Below, piece after piece: positions 32,257 to 40,261 of a stretch of DNA of 40,434 nt. The notes under the pieces were generated by a model. The model had not been told where the DNA came from and ran no database searches. It saw only the letters and a program-made list of their open reading frames with translations. Source of the DNA: Alphaproteobacteria bacterium (GTDB lineage Bacteria; Pseudomonadota; Alphaproteobacteria; CAAHEQ01; UBA3637); NCBI GenBank assembly GCA_028696805.1, contig JAQVGI010000009.1, positions 1-40,434 of the forward strand, written 5' to 3'. Positions within the stretch are counted from its first letter, which is position 1, and each line of letters opens with the position of its first letter. Position numbers and translations under genes: made by a program.

Positions 32257-33195
32257 ATGAAGAGAATCGTTCTTATTGTCTGGCTGCTGTTTTTCGGCAT
32301 CGCCGCCGGCGCGCAGACGCAGCGCGGCGCGCAATACATCGGGGAGGAGAAAAAGCAAGTGCAGCGCGTCCAGCAAAGCACGATCAACTGCGGCTACCGG
32401 CGCCCGATCCGCGTCGCCAGCTTCGTGACGAACCCGCCGTTCGGGTGGGTCGACGTGCTGGACGAGGGGACGCGCCGCACATACCTGAACGACGGCTTGA
32501 GCTTTTTCGTCTTTTCCAAGATCGCGCGGGATTTGAAGTTTTTGGTTTCGAACATCGGGTATGAGTCCTATTACGACGCGATCGCGGCGCTGAAGCGCGG
32601 CAACGTGGATGTCGTCGCCGGCGTTTATTTCGACAAGCGGTTCCTGGGCGTCGGCGCGTCGCTGCTGTATCCCGGGTATTTCAAGAACCAGGCGCGCGTT
32701 TATTTCCGCAAGGGCAAGGAGCGGCCGGTGCGCAGCTTCGACGACCTGCGCGACCTGCGCGGCGTGGTGCGCCAGGAGGAGCTGATCTACTCGCTGATCT
32801 ATCAGTCCATTCCGAAGGAGATCCAGATTCGGGAGGTGTCGGGGGCGCGCGCGGCCTACACGATGCTGCTGAACGGCGAGGCGGACTTTTTGATTTCCAG
32901 CATCTATGCCGCCGAGGCCGAAATGCGCCGCTTCAAGCTGCACGACGACATCGTGCGGTCGGATTTCATCGTGATCGAGCCCGAAATGTTCTTTTTGTTT
33001 TCGACGAACTCCGAATGCATGATGCTGCGCCCGCAGTTTGAGGCGTATTTGAAGGAAAAAAAGCTGAACCGGAACGCGCTGGACGCGGACATGCGGCTGT
33101 ATATCGAAAAGTGGGGAAGCCGGTTCGGCGAGGCCGTCTCTCTGACTGAGGAATTGAAATCCGGCGCGTCCGGCGCCGCGGAAAACCCTATGTGA
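32257..33195 (+). CDS. Periplasmic solute-binding protein of the amino-acid (family 3) type
   Basis: 312 residues; ATG 32257 after GGGAGAGGG. Signal peptide (MKRIVLIVWLLFFGIAAGAQ). The mature part has the two-lobe binding-protein pattern: RPIRVASFVTNPPFGWVD (first strand and ligand loop), IAALKRGNVDVVAGVYFDK, the hinge-region FDDLRDLRGVVRQEELIYSL and MLLNGEADFLISSIYAAEAE. It is divergent from known amino-acid binders and no transporter permease or ATPase is adjacent, so it may be an orphan receptor or signalling sensor. Its last 8 bases overlap, tail to tail, the end of pgm. Confidence 0.75.
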   Translation: MKRIVLIVWLLFFGIAAGAQTQRGAQYIGEEKKQVQRVQQSTINCGYRRPIRVASFVTNPPFGWVDVLDEGTRRTYLNDGLSFFVFSKIARDLKFLVSNIGYESYYDAIAALKRGNVDVVAGVYFDKRFLGVGASLLYPGYFKNQARVYFRKGKERPVRSFDDLRDLRGVVRQEELIYSLIYQSIPKEIQIREVSGARAAYTMLLNGEADFLISSIYAAEAEMRRFKLHDDIVRSDFIVIEPEMFFLFSTNSECMMLRPQFEAYLKEKKLNRNALDADMRLYIEKWGSRFGEAVSLTEELKSGASGAAENPM

Positions 33196-34813
33196 TCGTT
33201 GTCGGCGCGTCGCGCCCGGTTTGCTCCGCGATGCGCGTCAGCGTCCCGACCGCCGCGACGATGTCGCTTAAAAAGGCCTGCGGCGTGTCGTTCAGGCGCT
33301 TGCCGGACAGCCCGTTGAAATAAAACCGCAGCGTCGCGCCGACGCTGCCGGTGCCGGACAGTCGGATAACCGCGCGCTTCTGCCCGTCGAAGACCAGGCA
33401 GATGCCCTGGTCGGCGGCCGTTTCGCCGCTGGCCGGATCGGCGTAGGAGAAGTTGAACGCCTGCCGGATCGTCAGGCCGCCGATCTGCCGGCCGGGCAGT
33501 GTGTCCAGCTCCGCGTTCAAATCCATCATCAGCTTGTTGGCGGCCTCGGCGTTCAGGCTTTCGTAATTGTGCGCCAGCGCATACACGCGCCCGTATTTCC
33601 GCCAGAGCTCCCGCGTCAGCTCCTCGGGCGTCTTTTGCGTCGCGGCCATGATGTTGAGCCACGCCAGAACCGCCCACAATCCGTCCTTTTCGCGCAGGTG
33701 GCTGGAGCCCGCGCCGAAGCTCTCCTCGCCGCACAAGGTGATTTTCCCTGCGTCCAGCAGGCTTCCGAAAAACTTCCACCCGACCGGCGTTTCGTAGACG
33801 GGGATTTTGTGTGCGGCCGCGACCGCGTCGACGGCGGGGGATGTCGCGAACGACCGCGCGACGCCGTTGATCTTGCCGCGGTAGAACGGGATGGCGTGCA
33901 GGTGCTCGGTCAGGACGGCCAGGCTGTCCGACGGGTTGACGAAGAAGTTCTTGCCCAGGATCATATACCTGTCGCCGTCGCCGTCGGACGCGGCCGCGAA
34001 ATCCGGCGCGTCGTCGGCATACATCATGTCCGCCAGGTGCTTCGCGTAAATCAGGTTCGGATCCGGATGCAGCCCGCCGAAATCGGGCTGCGGCGTCCCG
34101 TGGATGACGCTGCCGGCCGGCGCGCCCAGCGCCTCTTCGAAGATATGGCGCGCGTAGGGGCCCGTCGCCGCGTTCATCGCGTCGAAAATCATTTTGAACC
34201 CGCCGGCGAGCATTTTCTTAATCGCCGGAAAATCGAAGATGTCGCGCATGTAGGCGGCGTAATCCGCCACCGGATCGACGACCTGGACGATGCTGTGCCC
34301 GACGGCGCGCTCGCCCAGCAGCGACAGGTCGAAATCCGGCAGGTCGATCGTCCAGAACCGGTCGATGACCTTCGCCCGCTCCGAAAACAATGTCGTCAGC
34401 GCCACCGGCGCCGGCGCGCCGGAAGCCGTGTCGAACTTGATGCCGAAATCGCCGTCCCGGCCGCCGGGGTTGTGGCTGGCGGACAGGATGAACCCGCCGA
34501 ACGCGTTGTATTTCGTGATGATATGCGATGTCGCCGGCGTGGACAGCAGGCCGTTCTGGCCGACGATGATGCGGCCGAACTGGTTCGCGATGGCCAGCCT
34601 GATCAGGGTCTGGACGGCTTCGTCGTTGAAAAAGCGGCCGTCCCCGCCGATGACGAGCGTCTTGCCCTCGAATCCGTTCAGGCTGTCGAAAACGGACTGG
34701 ACGATGTTTTCCAGGTAATGCTTCTGCCGGAATACGGCCGTTTTCTTGCGCAGGCCGGATGTGCCGAACGTCTGGTCGCTATACGGCTCCGTCTTGACGG
34801 AGACAATGTCCAT
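33188..34813 (-). CDS. pgm: Phosphoglucomutase
   Basis: 541 residues; ATG 34813 chosen for AAGGAG 7 bases upstream. Interconverts glucose-1-phosphate and glucose-6-phosphate, linking glycolysis to glycan precursor synthesis; cytosolic. Motifs: TFGTSGLRKKT near the N-terminus, phospho-serine loop LSASHNPGG, metal site ASDGDGDRYM, sugar-binding loop CGEESFGAGSSHLREKDG, and phosphate-binding RLSGTGSVGATLRFY at the C-terminus. Length and motifs fit the long alpha-D-glucose-specific class. Confidence 0.95.
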   Translation of the reverse strand: MDIVSVKTEPYSDQTFGTSGLRKKTAVFRQKHYLENIVQSVFDSLNGFEGKTLVIGGDGRFFNDEAVQTLIRLAIANQFGRIIVGQNGLLSTPATSHIITKYNAFGGFILSASHNPGGRDGDFGIKFDTASGAPAPVALTTLFSERAKVIDRFWTIDLPDFDLSLLGERAVGHSIVQVVDPVADYAAYMRDIFDFPAIKKMLAGGFKMIFDAMNAATGPYARHIFEEALGAPAGSVIHGTPQPDFGGLHPDPNLIYAKHLADMMYADDAPDFAAASDGDGDRYMILGKNFFVNPSDSLAVLTEHLHAIPFYRGKINGVARSFATSPAVDAVAAAHKIPVYETPVGWKFFGSLLDAGKITLCGEESFGAGSSHLREKDGLWAVLAWLNIMAATQKTPEELTRELWRKYGRVYALAHNYESLNAEAANKLMMDLNAELDTLPGRQIGGLTIRQAFNFSYADPASGETAADQGICLVFDGQKRAVIRLSGTGSVGATLRFYFNGLSGKRLNDTPQAFLSDIVAAVGTLTRIAEQTGRDAPTTIT

Positions 34814-34836
34814 CGGGAAACTCCTTGCTGGCCGGT

Positions 34837-34865
34837 AGCATATCATCTTTCGTCGGCAAAGACAA
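34837..34865 (-). promoter_or_regulatory. pgm promoter
   Basis: Minus strand TTGTCT (34860-34865), 17-bp spacer, TATGCT (34837-34842), 24 bases before the pgm start. Confidence 0.55.
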
Positions 34866-34879
34866 GCGAAAAAACGCCC

Positions 34880-35683
34880 TTACGGCAGCGCCGGCTGGGC
34901 CGGCTTGAACGTGCCGTCGCCCCAGATTTCGTTGAGCAGCATCGACAGCTCGCGCTGCGCCGACTTGGACGAGATGGTTGCGGAAATGTTGACGTCCGAT
35001 TCCTGGAAATCCAGCATCGTCAGTCCTTTCAGGAACAATTCGCGGAACACGACGCGCTCGGAAATGCCGCCGGCGATGACGAAGTGTATCCGGCGCGACA
35101 GCGCGTTCAGCAGGATCGTCATCATTTGCGAATTGCGGCTTTTGTTATACAGCATCCGGTTGCGCACGACGACCCATTGTATCGGCGGCTTGCGTTCCAG
35201 CATCCGCTGCTGGCGCGTCGACCAGACGGTCTGCGCGAAGTGGCTGGGGCCTTTGATTTTGGCGCTGTCGCCGTCGACGACGGCCAGGATGTCCAAATCC
35301 ACCAGGCTGTCGTTCATCGGCGTGACCAGGCAGTCCGCCATCACCATCGCCTCCAGCCCCAGCGGCGTGTGCGATCCCGGCGTGTCGATGACGACCGCGT
35401 CGTATTTGAGCAGCGCTTTGTCGATTTGGCCGCGCAGCGTGTAGATCTTGGCGACATCGTCCGTCCAGCAGGTGTGCTCCGGCATCGGCAGCGCGACATT
35501 TTTTTCGGCGGTGAATGCCCTGCGGTTTTCGATATAGCGCGTCAGGCTGCCCTGCCGCGCGTCCAGGTCGAACGACGCGACGGACTTGCCCGCGCGCAGC
35601 AAAGCCACGATCGTGTGCATCGCCAGTGTCGATTTTCCCGTTCCGCCTTTTTCGTTGGCGAAGACGATGATTTTTGCCGGCAT
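34880..35683 (-). CDS. mipZ: MipZ-type ParA/MinD family ATPase (division-site positioning)
   Basis: 267 residues from ATG 35683 (AAAGGG upstream; the frame is open further but lies over the promoter). Deviant Walker A NEKGGTGKST near residues 10-19, SFDLDARQGSLTRYIENR, which is highly typical of MipZ, Walker B-like DAVVIDTPGSHTPLG, then DSLVDLDILAVVD and WVVVRNRM. In Caulobacter MipZ forms a gradient from the ParB-bound origin and blocks FtsZ polymerisation away from midcell. The presence of this protein supports an alphaproteobacterial host. Confidence 0.9.
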   Translation of the reverse strand: MPAKIIVFANEKGGTGKSTLAMHTIVALLRAGKSVASFDLDARQGSLTRYIENRRAFTAEKNVALPMPEHTCWTDDVAKIYTLRGQIDKALLKYDAVVIDTPGSHTPLGLEAMVMADCLVTPMNDSLVDLDILAVVDGDSAKIKGPSHFAQTVWSTRQQRMLERKPPIQWVVVRNRMLYNKSRNSQMMTILLNALSRRIHFVIAGGISERVVFRELFLKGLTMLDFQESDVNISATISSKSAQRELSMLLNEIWGDGTFKPAQPALP

Positions 35684-35710
35684 GATTGACCCTTTCACCA
35701 CAGGGGCGAT

Positions 35711-35739
35711 AATATAATCCTTTTCCTGCATAAAGTCAA
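35711..35739 (-). promoter_or_regulatory. mipZ promoter
   Basis: Minus strand TTGACT (35734-35739), 17-bp spacer, TATATT (35711-35716), immediately after the stop of the upstream gene, so mipZ can be transcribed independently. Confidence 0.7.
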
Positions 35740-35743
35740 GCCG

Positions 35744-36232
35744 TTAGCGCGACAGGACGGCGAGATTGTCCGGCGCCCAGTCGTGCGCCCCCCGGCCGGT
35801 GAGGCAGTGGCGGCCGATGCGGCCGGGTGCCTCCGGCACGTCCGCGATGTCTTTGGCGACATGGCTGCCCGCATATCTTTTCTGGGTCAGCGCGACGATA
35901 TGCCGCTCGATTTTCGGGCGGTGATTCGGGCAGCGCTCGTCCAGTTTCCGCAACGCTTCCAAAGGCTTCTCCCGCGGGAGGGCGAACATCTGCTTCGGCA
36001 GCCTGTCCGGCACAAGCCCGGCGATGCGGTCCAGCAGCGAATCGTCGTTCGACATGATGGTGTGGAAAATCAGCAGCCGCAGGAAAACCGGATGCTTCTC
36101 GGCGTTCGCGCCCATGCGCAGCGCGGTGTTTATCGCCTGCTCGCCGGCGTCCGGGTTCCTGTTCCGATAGCAGGCGTCCACCAGGAACGCGACCAGCTGC
36201 CGTTGCTTTTCAAAATCATCGCCGTCGGTCAT
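35744..36232 (-). CDS. Hypothetical cytosolic protein, 162 residues
   Basis: ATG 36232 on the minus strand has AAAGGAG upstream and a consensus promoter. No signal peptide or membrane segment. The N-terminal half looks helical and TPR-like in rhythm (KQRQLVAFLVDACYRNRNPD, EQAINTALRMGANAEKHPV, FLRLLIFHTIMSNDDSLL); the C-terminal half is basic with two Cys (CPNHRPKIERHIV, GRHCLTGRGAHDWAPDN). I do not recognise a family. Same strand as mipZ, but mipZ has its own promoter. Confidence 0.75.
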   Translation of the reverse strand: MTDGDDFEKQRQLVAFLVDACYRNRNPDAGEQAINTALRMGANAEKHPVFLRLLIFHTIMSNDDSLLDRIAGLVPDRLPKQMFALPREKPLEALRKLDERCPNHRPKIERHIVALTQKRYAGSHVAKDIADVPEAPGRIGRHCLTGRGAHDWAPDNLAVLSR

Positions 36233-36261
36233 GCTTGCTCCTTTTGCAAAAAAACGAGCCG

Positions 36262-36290
36262 ATTATACCAGAAATCGCCGGAATTGTCAA
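36262..36290 (-). promoter_or_regulatory. Consensus sigma-70 promoter of the 162-residue protein gene
   Basis: Minus strand TTGACA (36285-36290), 17-bp spacer, TATAAT (36262-36267): a full match to the consensus. Confidence 0.85.
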
Positions 36291-36341
36291 GGAAAAGAGA
36301 GGAGCGGGCGAATCGGCCGGCCGAAAAAACGGATCGGGCGG

Positions 36342-36370
36342 TTGAAAATGCGCGCCGGAATACCTATATA
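36342..36370 (+). promoter_or_regulatory. htpG promoter, heat-shock (sigma-32)-like
   Basis: GTTGAAA (TTGAAA 36342-36347), 17-bp spacer, TATATA (36365-36370) preceded by ACC. TTGAAA with a C-C-TATAT -10 resembles RpoH promoters; htpG is a classical RpoH target. Confidence 0.55.
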
Positions 36371-36395
36371 TGCGGAATCGGGAAGGAGATTCGAA

Positions 36396-38240
36396 ATGGC
36401 CAAGCAATCCGTCGCATTCAAATCCGATGTCGCGCAAGTCCTGGACATCGTCATCCACAGCCTGTATTCGCACAGGGAGATTTTCCTGCGCGAGCTGGTT
36501 TCCAACGCGTCGGACGCGTGCGACAAGCTGCGCTACGCCGTTCTGACGCATCCGGATCTGGCGCGCGGGGCGGCGTTTCAGATCACCCTGACCCCGGATA
36601 AAAAGGCGCGGACGCTGACCATATCCGACAACGGCATCGGGATGAGCCGCGACGATTTGATCAACCACCTGGGCACGATTGCGCGGTCGGGATCGGCGGA
36701 GTTCCTGAAAAGCCTCAGCAGCGACAAAAGCAAGGACATGTCCCTGATCGGCCGGTTCGGCGTCGGGTTCTATTCGGCATTCATGGCGGCGGATAAAGTC
36801 GTCGTGCGCACGCGCAAGGCCGGCGAAACAGACGGGCATATCTGGGAATCGGACGGCGCAGGCGCCTACACGATCGACGAGGACGCCTCCCCCGTTGACG
36901 GCACGGAAATCACGTTGCACCTGAAAAAAGACGCCGACGAGTTTTTGGAGCCGATTCGGATCCGCCACTTGGTCAAGACCTATTCCGACCACATTTCGGT
37001 GCCGATCGTCCTGAAATCCGGCGCGGAACAGGAAACGATCAACGCGGCGTCCGCGCTGTGGCGGCGCAACAAATCCGAGATTACGGACACGCAGTATAAG
37101 GATTTCTACCAGTCGCTGACGCATGCGTTCGACGCGCCGTGGATGACGCTGCACTACGCCGCCGAGGGCGCGATCGACTATACGGCGCTGCTGTTCGTCC
37201 CGACGAAGCCGCCGTTCGATTTGTTCCGGCCGGACAGGAAATCCGGGCTGCACCTGTATGCGAACAAGGTGTTCGTGACGGACGACATTCCGGATCTGAT
37301 GCCGCACGGACTGCGGTTCGTGACGGGCGTGATCGACACGGCGGACCTGCCGCTGAACGTCAGCCGCGAGCTGCTGCAAAGCACGCCGGCGCTGCCCAAA
37401 ATCAAGGCCGGATTGACGAAGAAGATTCTCGCCGCGCTGAAAAAACGCGCGGAAAAGGCCGACGATTACGCCGTCTTTTGGGAGAGCTTCGGCGCCGTGC
37501 TGAAAGAGGGCCTCTACGAGCCGTCCGAATACCGCGCGGACATCGCCGGCTTGTGCCGGTTTTACTCGACCGCCGGCGACGGCCTGACCTCGTTCGCCGA
37601 TTATGTCGGGCGGATGAAGGACGGGCAGGAAAACATCTACTACATCTCCGGCACGGACAGGGCGGTATTGCGCGCGCACCCGCAGCTCGAAGGATTCGCG
37701 GCCCGCGGCGTCGAAGTTCTGCTGCTGACCGACCCGGTCGACGAGTTCTGGGTTCAGACATTCGGCGAGTATGACAAAAAGAAAATCGTGTCGGTGATGC
37801 ACGCGAAACCGGACATCGACAAAATCAAGCCGCCGGCGCAGGACGCGGCCGAGTCGCTGGATAAAAAGGCGCTCGACGATCTGTGCGCGCGCATCAAGGA
37901 AACGCTGGGCGATTCGGTCGCCGCCGTCCGGCCGACGGACAGGCTGACCAAAAGCCCGCTGGCGCTGGTGACGCCCGAGGGGAACATGAGCCTGAACTTG
38001 GAGCGCCTGATGCGCGCGCACGGGCAGCAGACCGCGTTTTCCTCGCCGCGCGTTTTGGAGGTCAACCCGCGCCACCCGCTGATGCGCAAGGTGTCCGGGT
38101 GGTTCGCCGGCGCGGACAAGGCGCGCGCGGCCGATGTCGTCGCGGTGCTGTATGGCCAGGCGCTGATCATCGAGGGCGAGCCGGTCAAAAATCCGGCCGA
38201 ATTCGGCGAAAAGCTGGCCGCGCTGCTGATGCGGGAGTGA
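36396..38240 (+). CDS. htpG: Chaperone HtpG (bacterial Hsp90)
   Basis: 614 residues; ATG 36396 after GGAAGGAG. N-terminal ATP-binding domain with REIFLRELVSNASDACDKLR, SDNGIGMSRDDL, LGTIARSGSAEF, GRFGVGFYSAFMAADKVVV and GTEITLHLK; middle domain with FVTDDIPDLMPHGLRFVTGV and DLPLNVSRELLQ; C-terminal dimerisation domain. Cytosolic ATP-driven chaperone induced by heat. Length fits the family and no defects were seen. Confidence 0.97.
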   Translation: MAKQSVAFKSDVAQVLDIVIHSLYSHREIFLRELVSNASDACDKLRYAVLTHPDLARGAAFQITLTPDKKARTLTISDNGIGMSRDDLINHLGTIARSGSAEFLKSLSSDKSKDMSLIGRFGVGFYSAFMAADKVVVRTRKAGETDGHIWESDGAGAYTIDEDASPVDGTEITLHLKKDADEFLEPIRIRHLVKTYSDHISVPIVLKSGAEQETINAASALWRRNKSEITDTQYKDFYQSLTHAFDAPWMTLHYAAEGAIDYTALLFVPTKPPFDLFRPDRKSGLHLYANKVFVTDDIPDLMPHGLRFVTGVIDTADLPLNVSRELLQSTPALPKIKAGLTKKILAALKKRAEKADDYAVFWESFGAVLKEGLYEPSEYRADIAGLCRFYSTAGDGLTSFADYVGRMKDGQENIYYISGTDRAVLRAHPQLEGFAARGVEVLLLTDPVDEFWVQTFGEYDKKKIVSVMHAKPDIDKIKPPAQDAAESLDKKALDDLCARIKETLGDSVAAVRPTDRLTKSPLALVTPEGNMSLNLERLMRAHGQQTAFSSPRVLEVNPRHPLMRKVSGWFAGADKARAADVVAVLYGQALIIEGEPVKNPAEFGEKLAALLMRE

Positions 38241-38275
38241 TGCGGCGGGCCGTTATTTTGTCAACGGTGCGACAA

Positions 38276-38304
38276 AAAACCGCGGGAGAACCCCCCGCGG
38301 TTTT
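38276..38304 (-). terminator. Terminator between htpG and the minus-strand pilin-like gene
   Basis: Perfect 11-bp stem AAAACCGCGGG/CCCGCGGTTTT; read on the minus strand it is followed by a T6 run, 21 bases after the pilin-like stop. It may also stop htpG readthrough. Its core matches the terminator at 39607-39639. Confidence 0.8.
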
Positions 38305-38324
38305 CCGAACCTCTTCACAAACTT

Positions 38325-38735
38325 TTAGTTAAGACTGAAATCGATAACGCACGTAGCAGTGTTATCAGTATTAGCAGTATTACAACCTCCGGCCGGAGCT
38401 TTGGCTCCCAAAATCGAGCCGGCGGCTGTTCTCGTGCCGGCAGTAGCTGCACCCCATGTGACCGTTACGACACCGGTGCCAGATGCAGCATTTATATTGC
38501 CAACTTGCAAGCCAGCGGCGGTCGCTTCAATCTGATCCAAGGTAACAGCGACTCCGTCTGTTCTTGTCTGCGCGATAACAGAAATCTTCGCGGCGGCATC
38601 GATGATCTGATTCGCGCGGTGGCGGTTCATCGCGGTCGTGTATCCCAGGATACCGCCGATGGACAGCACGCCGATAATGGCCAAAACACCCAGCATTTCA
38701 ACCATAGACCGGCCATTTTCATTCGTTTTTATCAT
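38325..38735 (-). CDS. Pilin-like protein, inverted pair, minus copy
   Basis: 136 residues; ATG at 38735 with AATAGGAGAAAAC upstream. Leader MIKTNENGRS, then a type IV pilin-like N-terminal helix (MVEMLGVLAIIGVLSIGGIL) with the conserved Glu, followed by GYTTAMNRHRANQIIDAAAK. Residues 1-66 are nearly identical to the plus-strand copy at 39186. After TLDQI the sequence diverges (EATAAGLQVGNINAASGTG) and ends with two Cys (GGCNTANTDNTATC) and VIDFSLN. Predicted to be processed by a prepilin peptidase and assembled in the envelope; no peptidase or assembly ATPase is in the window. The 22345 gene has the same kind of N-terminus. Confidence 0.88.
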   Translation of the reverse strand: MIKTNENGRSMVEMLGVLAIIGVLSIGGILGYTTAMNRHRANQIIDAAAKISVIAQTRTDGVAVTLDQIEATAAGLQVGNINAASGTGVVTVTWGAATAGTRTAAGSILGAKAPAGGCNTANTDNTATCVIDFSLN

Positions 38736-38814
38736 TTGTTTTCTCCTATTAAATACGAAATTGCAACACAATCTTTCCCAGCGCAACGCTATACACAATA
38801 CATATTATCAGACA
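38528..38814 (-). repeat. Inverted repeat, left arm
   Basis: 287 bp whose reverse complement matches 39107-39393 with one mismatch seen on reading both arms base by base. It covers 79 bases upstream of the start plus the first 69 codons or so of the minus-strand pilin-like gene. Confidence 0.93.
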
Positions 38815-39106
38815 ATTTCCGGAGGCAATATCGGCCCGAAAATACATATTTATCTTTATTTATCAATAAGTAATGAGAATTATGCGGCGCGGGCCGTTTT
38901 GGGGTCGGCATTCGATAAAAAGCATGCAAAAAATAAAATCATACTTTTTTTGAAAAATACTTGCAACATCAGTTTTTTGGTGATAAGGTGTGTATGTTAG
39001 GTGAATATAGGCGCGTCTTATATTCTTTGTCAGATACTTTTTGGAAAGGAATTGAACATTATTTCAGCGCGGGTTTCTCTTGATACCAATCAAGACGCAC
39101 AAATTA
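38815..39106. other. Spacer between the inverted arms
   Basis: 292 bp, AT-rich, no standard gene. Holds a candidate promoter TTGCAA-17-TAAGGT (about 38962-38990, plus strand) and TTTTTGGAAAGGAATTGAAC near 39039-39058, which closely resembles the rpsT leader at 39735-39753. A 26-codon mini-frame begins at TTG 39052 behind that ribosome site and ends at 39132 inside the right arm. Confidence 0.55.
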
Positions 39107-39393
39107 TGTCTGATAATATGTATTGTGTATAGCGTTGCGCTGGGAAAGATTGTGTTGCAATTTCGTATTTAATAGGAGAAAACAAATGATAAAAACGAAT
39201 GAAAATGGCCGGTCTATGGTTGAAATGCTGGGTGTTTTGGCCATTATCGGCGTGCTGTCCATCGGCGGTATCCTGGGATACACGACCGCGATGAACCGCC
39301 ACCGCGCGAATCAGATCATCGATGCCGCCGCGAAGATTTCTGTTATCGCGCAGACAAAAACAGACGGAGTCGCTGTTACCTTGGATCAGATTG
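39107..39393 (+). repeat. Inverted repeat, right arm
   Basis: Partner of 38528-38814. Covers 79 bases upstream and about 69 codons of the plus-strand pilin-like gene. Similarity returns after the variable part, from the stop codons through the terminators (AACTAAAAGTTTGTGA in both). Confidence 0.93.
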
Positions 39394-39587
39394 ACATCAC
39401 AGCTGCCGACGCTGCTTTAGGCATTACCGGCGCATCCGCAGCGGCGGGTACTGGTGTCGTGACGGTTACATGGGGCGGTATAGCAAATCAAGTAAAGACG
39501 GCTGTCCATTCGATTTTAGGTAACAAATCAACTGGCTGCAACAACACATCGGCGACAACGTGCACCATCAATTTTGCCAACAACTAA
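39186..39587 (+). CDS. Pilin-like protein, inverted pair, plus copy
   Basis: 133 residues; ATG 39186 with AATAGGAGAAAAC upstream. Same leader and hydrophobic N-terminal helix as the minus-strand copy, one residue different (Lys for Arg at 58) up to TLDQI. The rest differs (DITAADAALGITGASAAAG), yet keeps GTGVVTVTWG, a SILG block, and a C-terminal Cys pair (TGCNNTSATTCTINFANN). The pattern is a constant N-terminus with a variable exposed C-terminal part, as in antigenically variable minor pilins. Transcribed away from its partner. Confidence 0.88.
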   Translation: MIKTNENGRSMVEMLGVLAIIGVLSIGGILGYTTAMNRHRANQIIDAAAKISVIAQTKTDGVAVTLDQIDITAADAALGITGASAAAGTGVVTVTWGGIANQVKTAVHSILGNKSTGCNNTSATTCTINFANN

Positions 39588-39606
39588 AAGTTTGTGATGA
39601 AGCTCG

Positions 39607-39639
39607 AAAAACCGCGGGGGACATCTCCGCGGTTTTTTT
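39607..39639 (+). terminator. Terminator of the plus-strand pilin-like gene
   Basis: AAAAACCGCGG/CCGCGGTTTTT stem with a 9-base loop and a T7 run, 19 bases after the stop; same design as 38276-38304. Confidence 0.85.
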
Positions 39640-39692
39640 GTCGTATCGTTGATTAAAAGATAACCGCCGCCGGGCATCATGGACAATTCCTC

Positions 39693-39721
39693 TTGACTTT
39701 TCGTGTATTTTCGGATACGAT
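39693..39721 (+). promoter_or_regulatory. rpsT promoter
   Basis: TTGACT at 39693-39698, 17-bp spacer, TACGAT at 39716-39721, then AAAAGGAATTG before ATG 39754. Confidence 0.7.
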
Positions 39722-39753
39722 GACCCCCGTCAACTTTTTGAAAAGGAATTGAA

Positions 39754-40017
39754 ATGGCTAATTTAAAGTCTGCAAAAACGCGCGTCCGGCGCAACAAGAA
39801 CCGCGCCGACATCAACTTGAAGCGCCTGAACGCCGCGCGCACGGACGTGAAAAAAACGCGCGCCGCCATCGCCGCCGGAGATAAAAAGGCGGCCGGAGAG
39901 GCCTGCCGCACCGCGGAAACCGCTCTGGCGAAAGCCGCCGGCCGCGGAACCCTGCACAAGAAAACCGCTTCCCGGCTGATCGCGCGCCTGGTCGCCGCCA
40001 TTAAGAAAATGGGGTGA
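39754..40017 (+). CDS. rpsT: 30S ribosomal protein S20
   Basis: 87 residues, the normal length. Begins MANLKSAKTRVRRNKNRADI, the S20 signature, and ends with GTLHKKTASRLIARLVAAIK. Very basic and helical; binds 16S rRNA during early small-subunit assembly. Monocistronic with its own promoter. ATG 39754 follows AAAAGGAATTGAA. Confidence 0.97.
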   Translation: MANLKSAKTRVRRNKNRADINLKRLNAARTDVKKTRAAIAAGDKKAAGEACRTAETALAKAAGRGTLHKKTASRLIARLVAAIKKMG

Positions 40018-40027
40018 AGCGTTTGCC

Positions 40028-40039
40028 GCGGGTGTAGCT
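40028..40039 (+). repeat. Twelve-base copy of the tRNA-Gly 5' end
   Basis: GCGGGTGTAGCT equals positions 1-12 of the tRNA-Gly at 40235, 11 bases after the rpsT stop. Short, but the third in a series. Confidence 0.4.
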
Positions 40040-40043
40040 TCCC

Positions 40044-40104
40044 TTGTCCCAAGCGGAGGTTGGGAAGAGGCAGATCGGCGGGTGTAGCTCAATGGCAGAG
40101 CAGA
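40044..40104 (+). repeat. Direct repeat, first copy (tRNA-Gly leader plus 5' end)
   Basis: 61 bases matching 40201-40261 at 60 positions. It includes the TCCCAA/TTGGGA hairpin leader and the first 27 bases of tRNA-Gly (40078-40104). Confidence 0.92.
40078..40104 (+). pseudogene. Truncated tRNA-Gly 5' fragment
   Basis: The first 27 bases of tRNA-Gly (acceptor 5' strand and whole D arm), then unrelated sequence with an imperfect hairpin TGCGCA...AAAAATC/GATTTTTATGCGCA. Cannot fold into a tRNA. Confidence 0.8.
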
Positions 40105-40200
40105 CTGCGCAAAATAAAAATCTTCCGGTGGATGATTTTTATGCGCAAAGCAATGAGCCTTATTGAGCGAAGCGGCAGCGCCCGCGAAATATAGGCGGAA

Positions 40201-40261
40201 TTGTCCCAAGCGGAGGTTGGGAAGCGGCAGATCGGCGGGTGTAGCTCAATGGCAGAGCAGA
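40201..40261 (+). repeat. Direct repeat, second copy (leader and 5' end of intact tRNA-Gly)
   Basis: Partner of 40044-40104, offset 157 bp. Confidence 0.92.

Noticed and set aside
38528-39393. Inverted repeat as an insertion sequence with terminal repeats
   Set aside because: No transposase between the arms, and the arms themselves are coding for pilin-like proteins; no target-site duplication identified.
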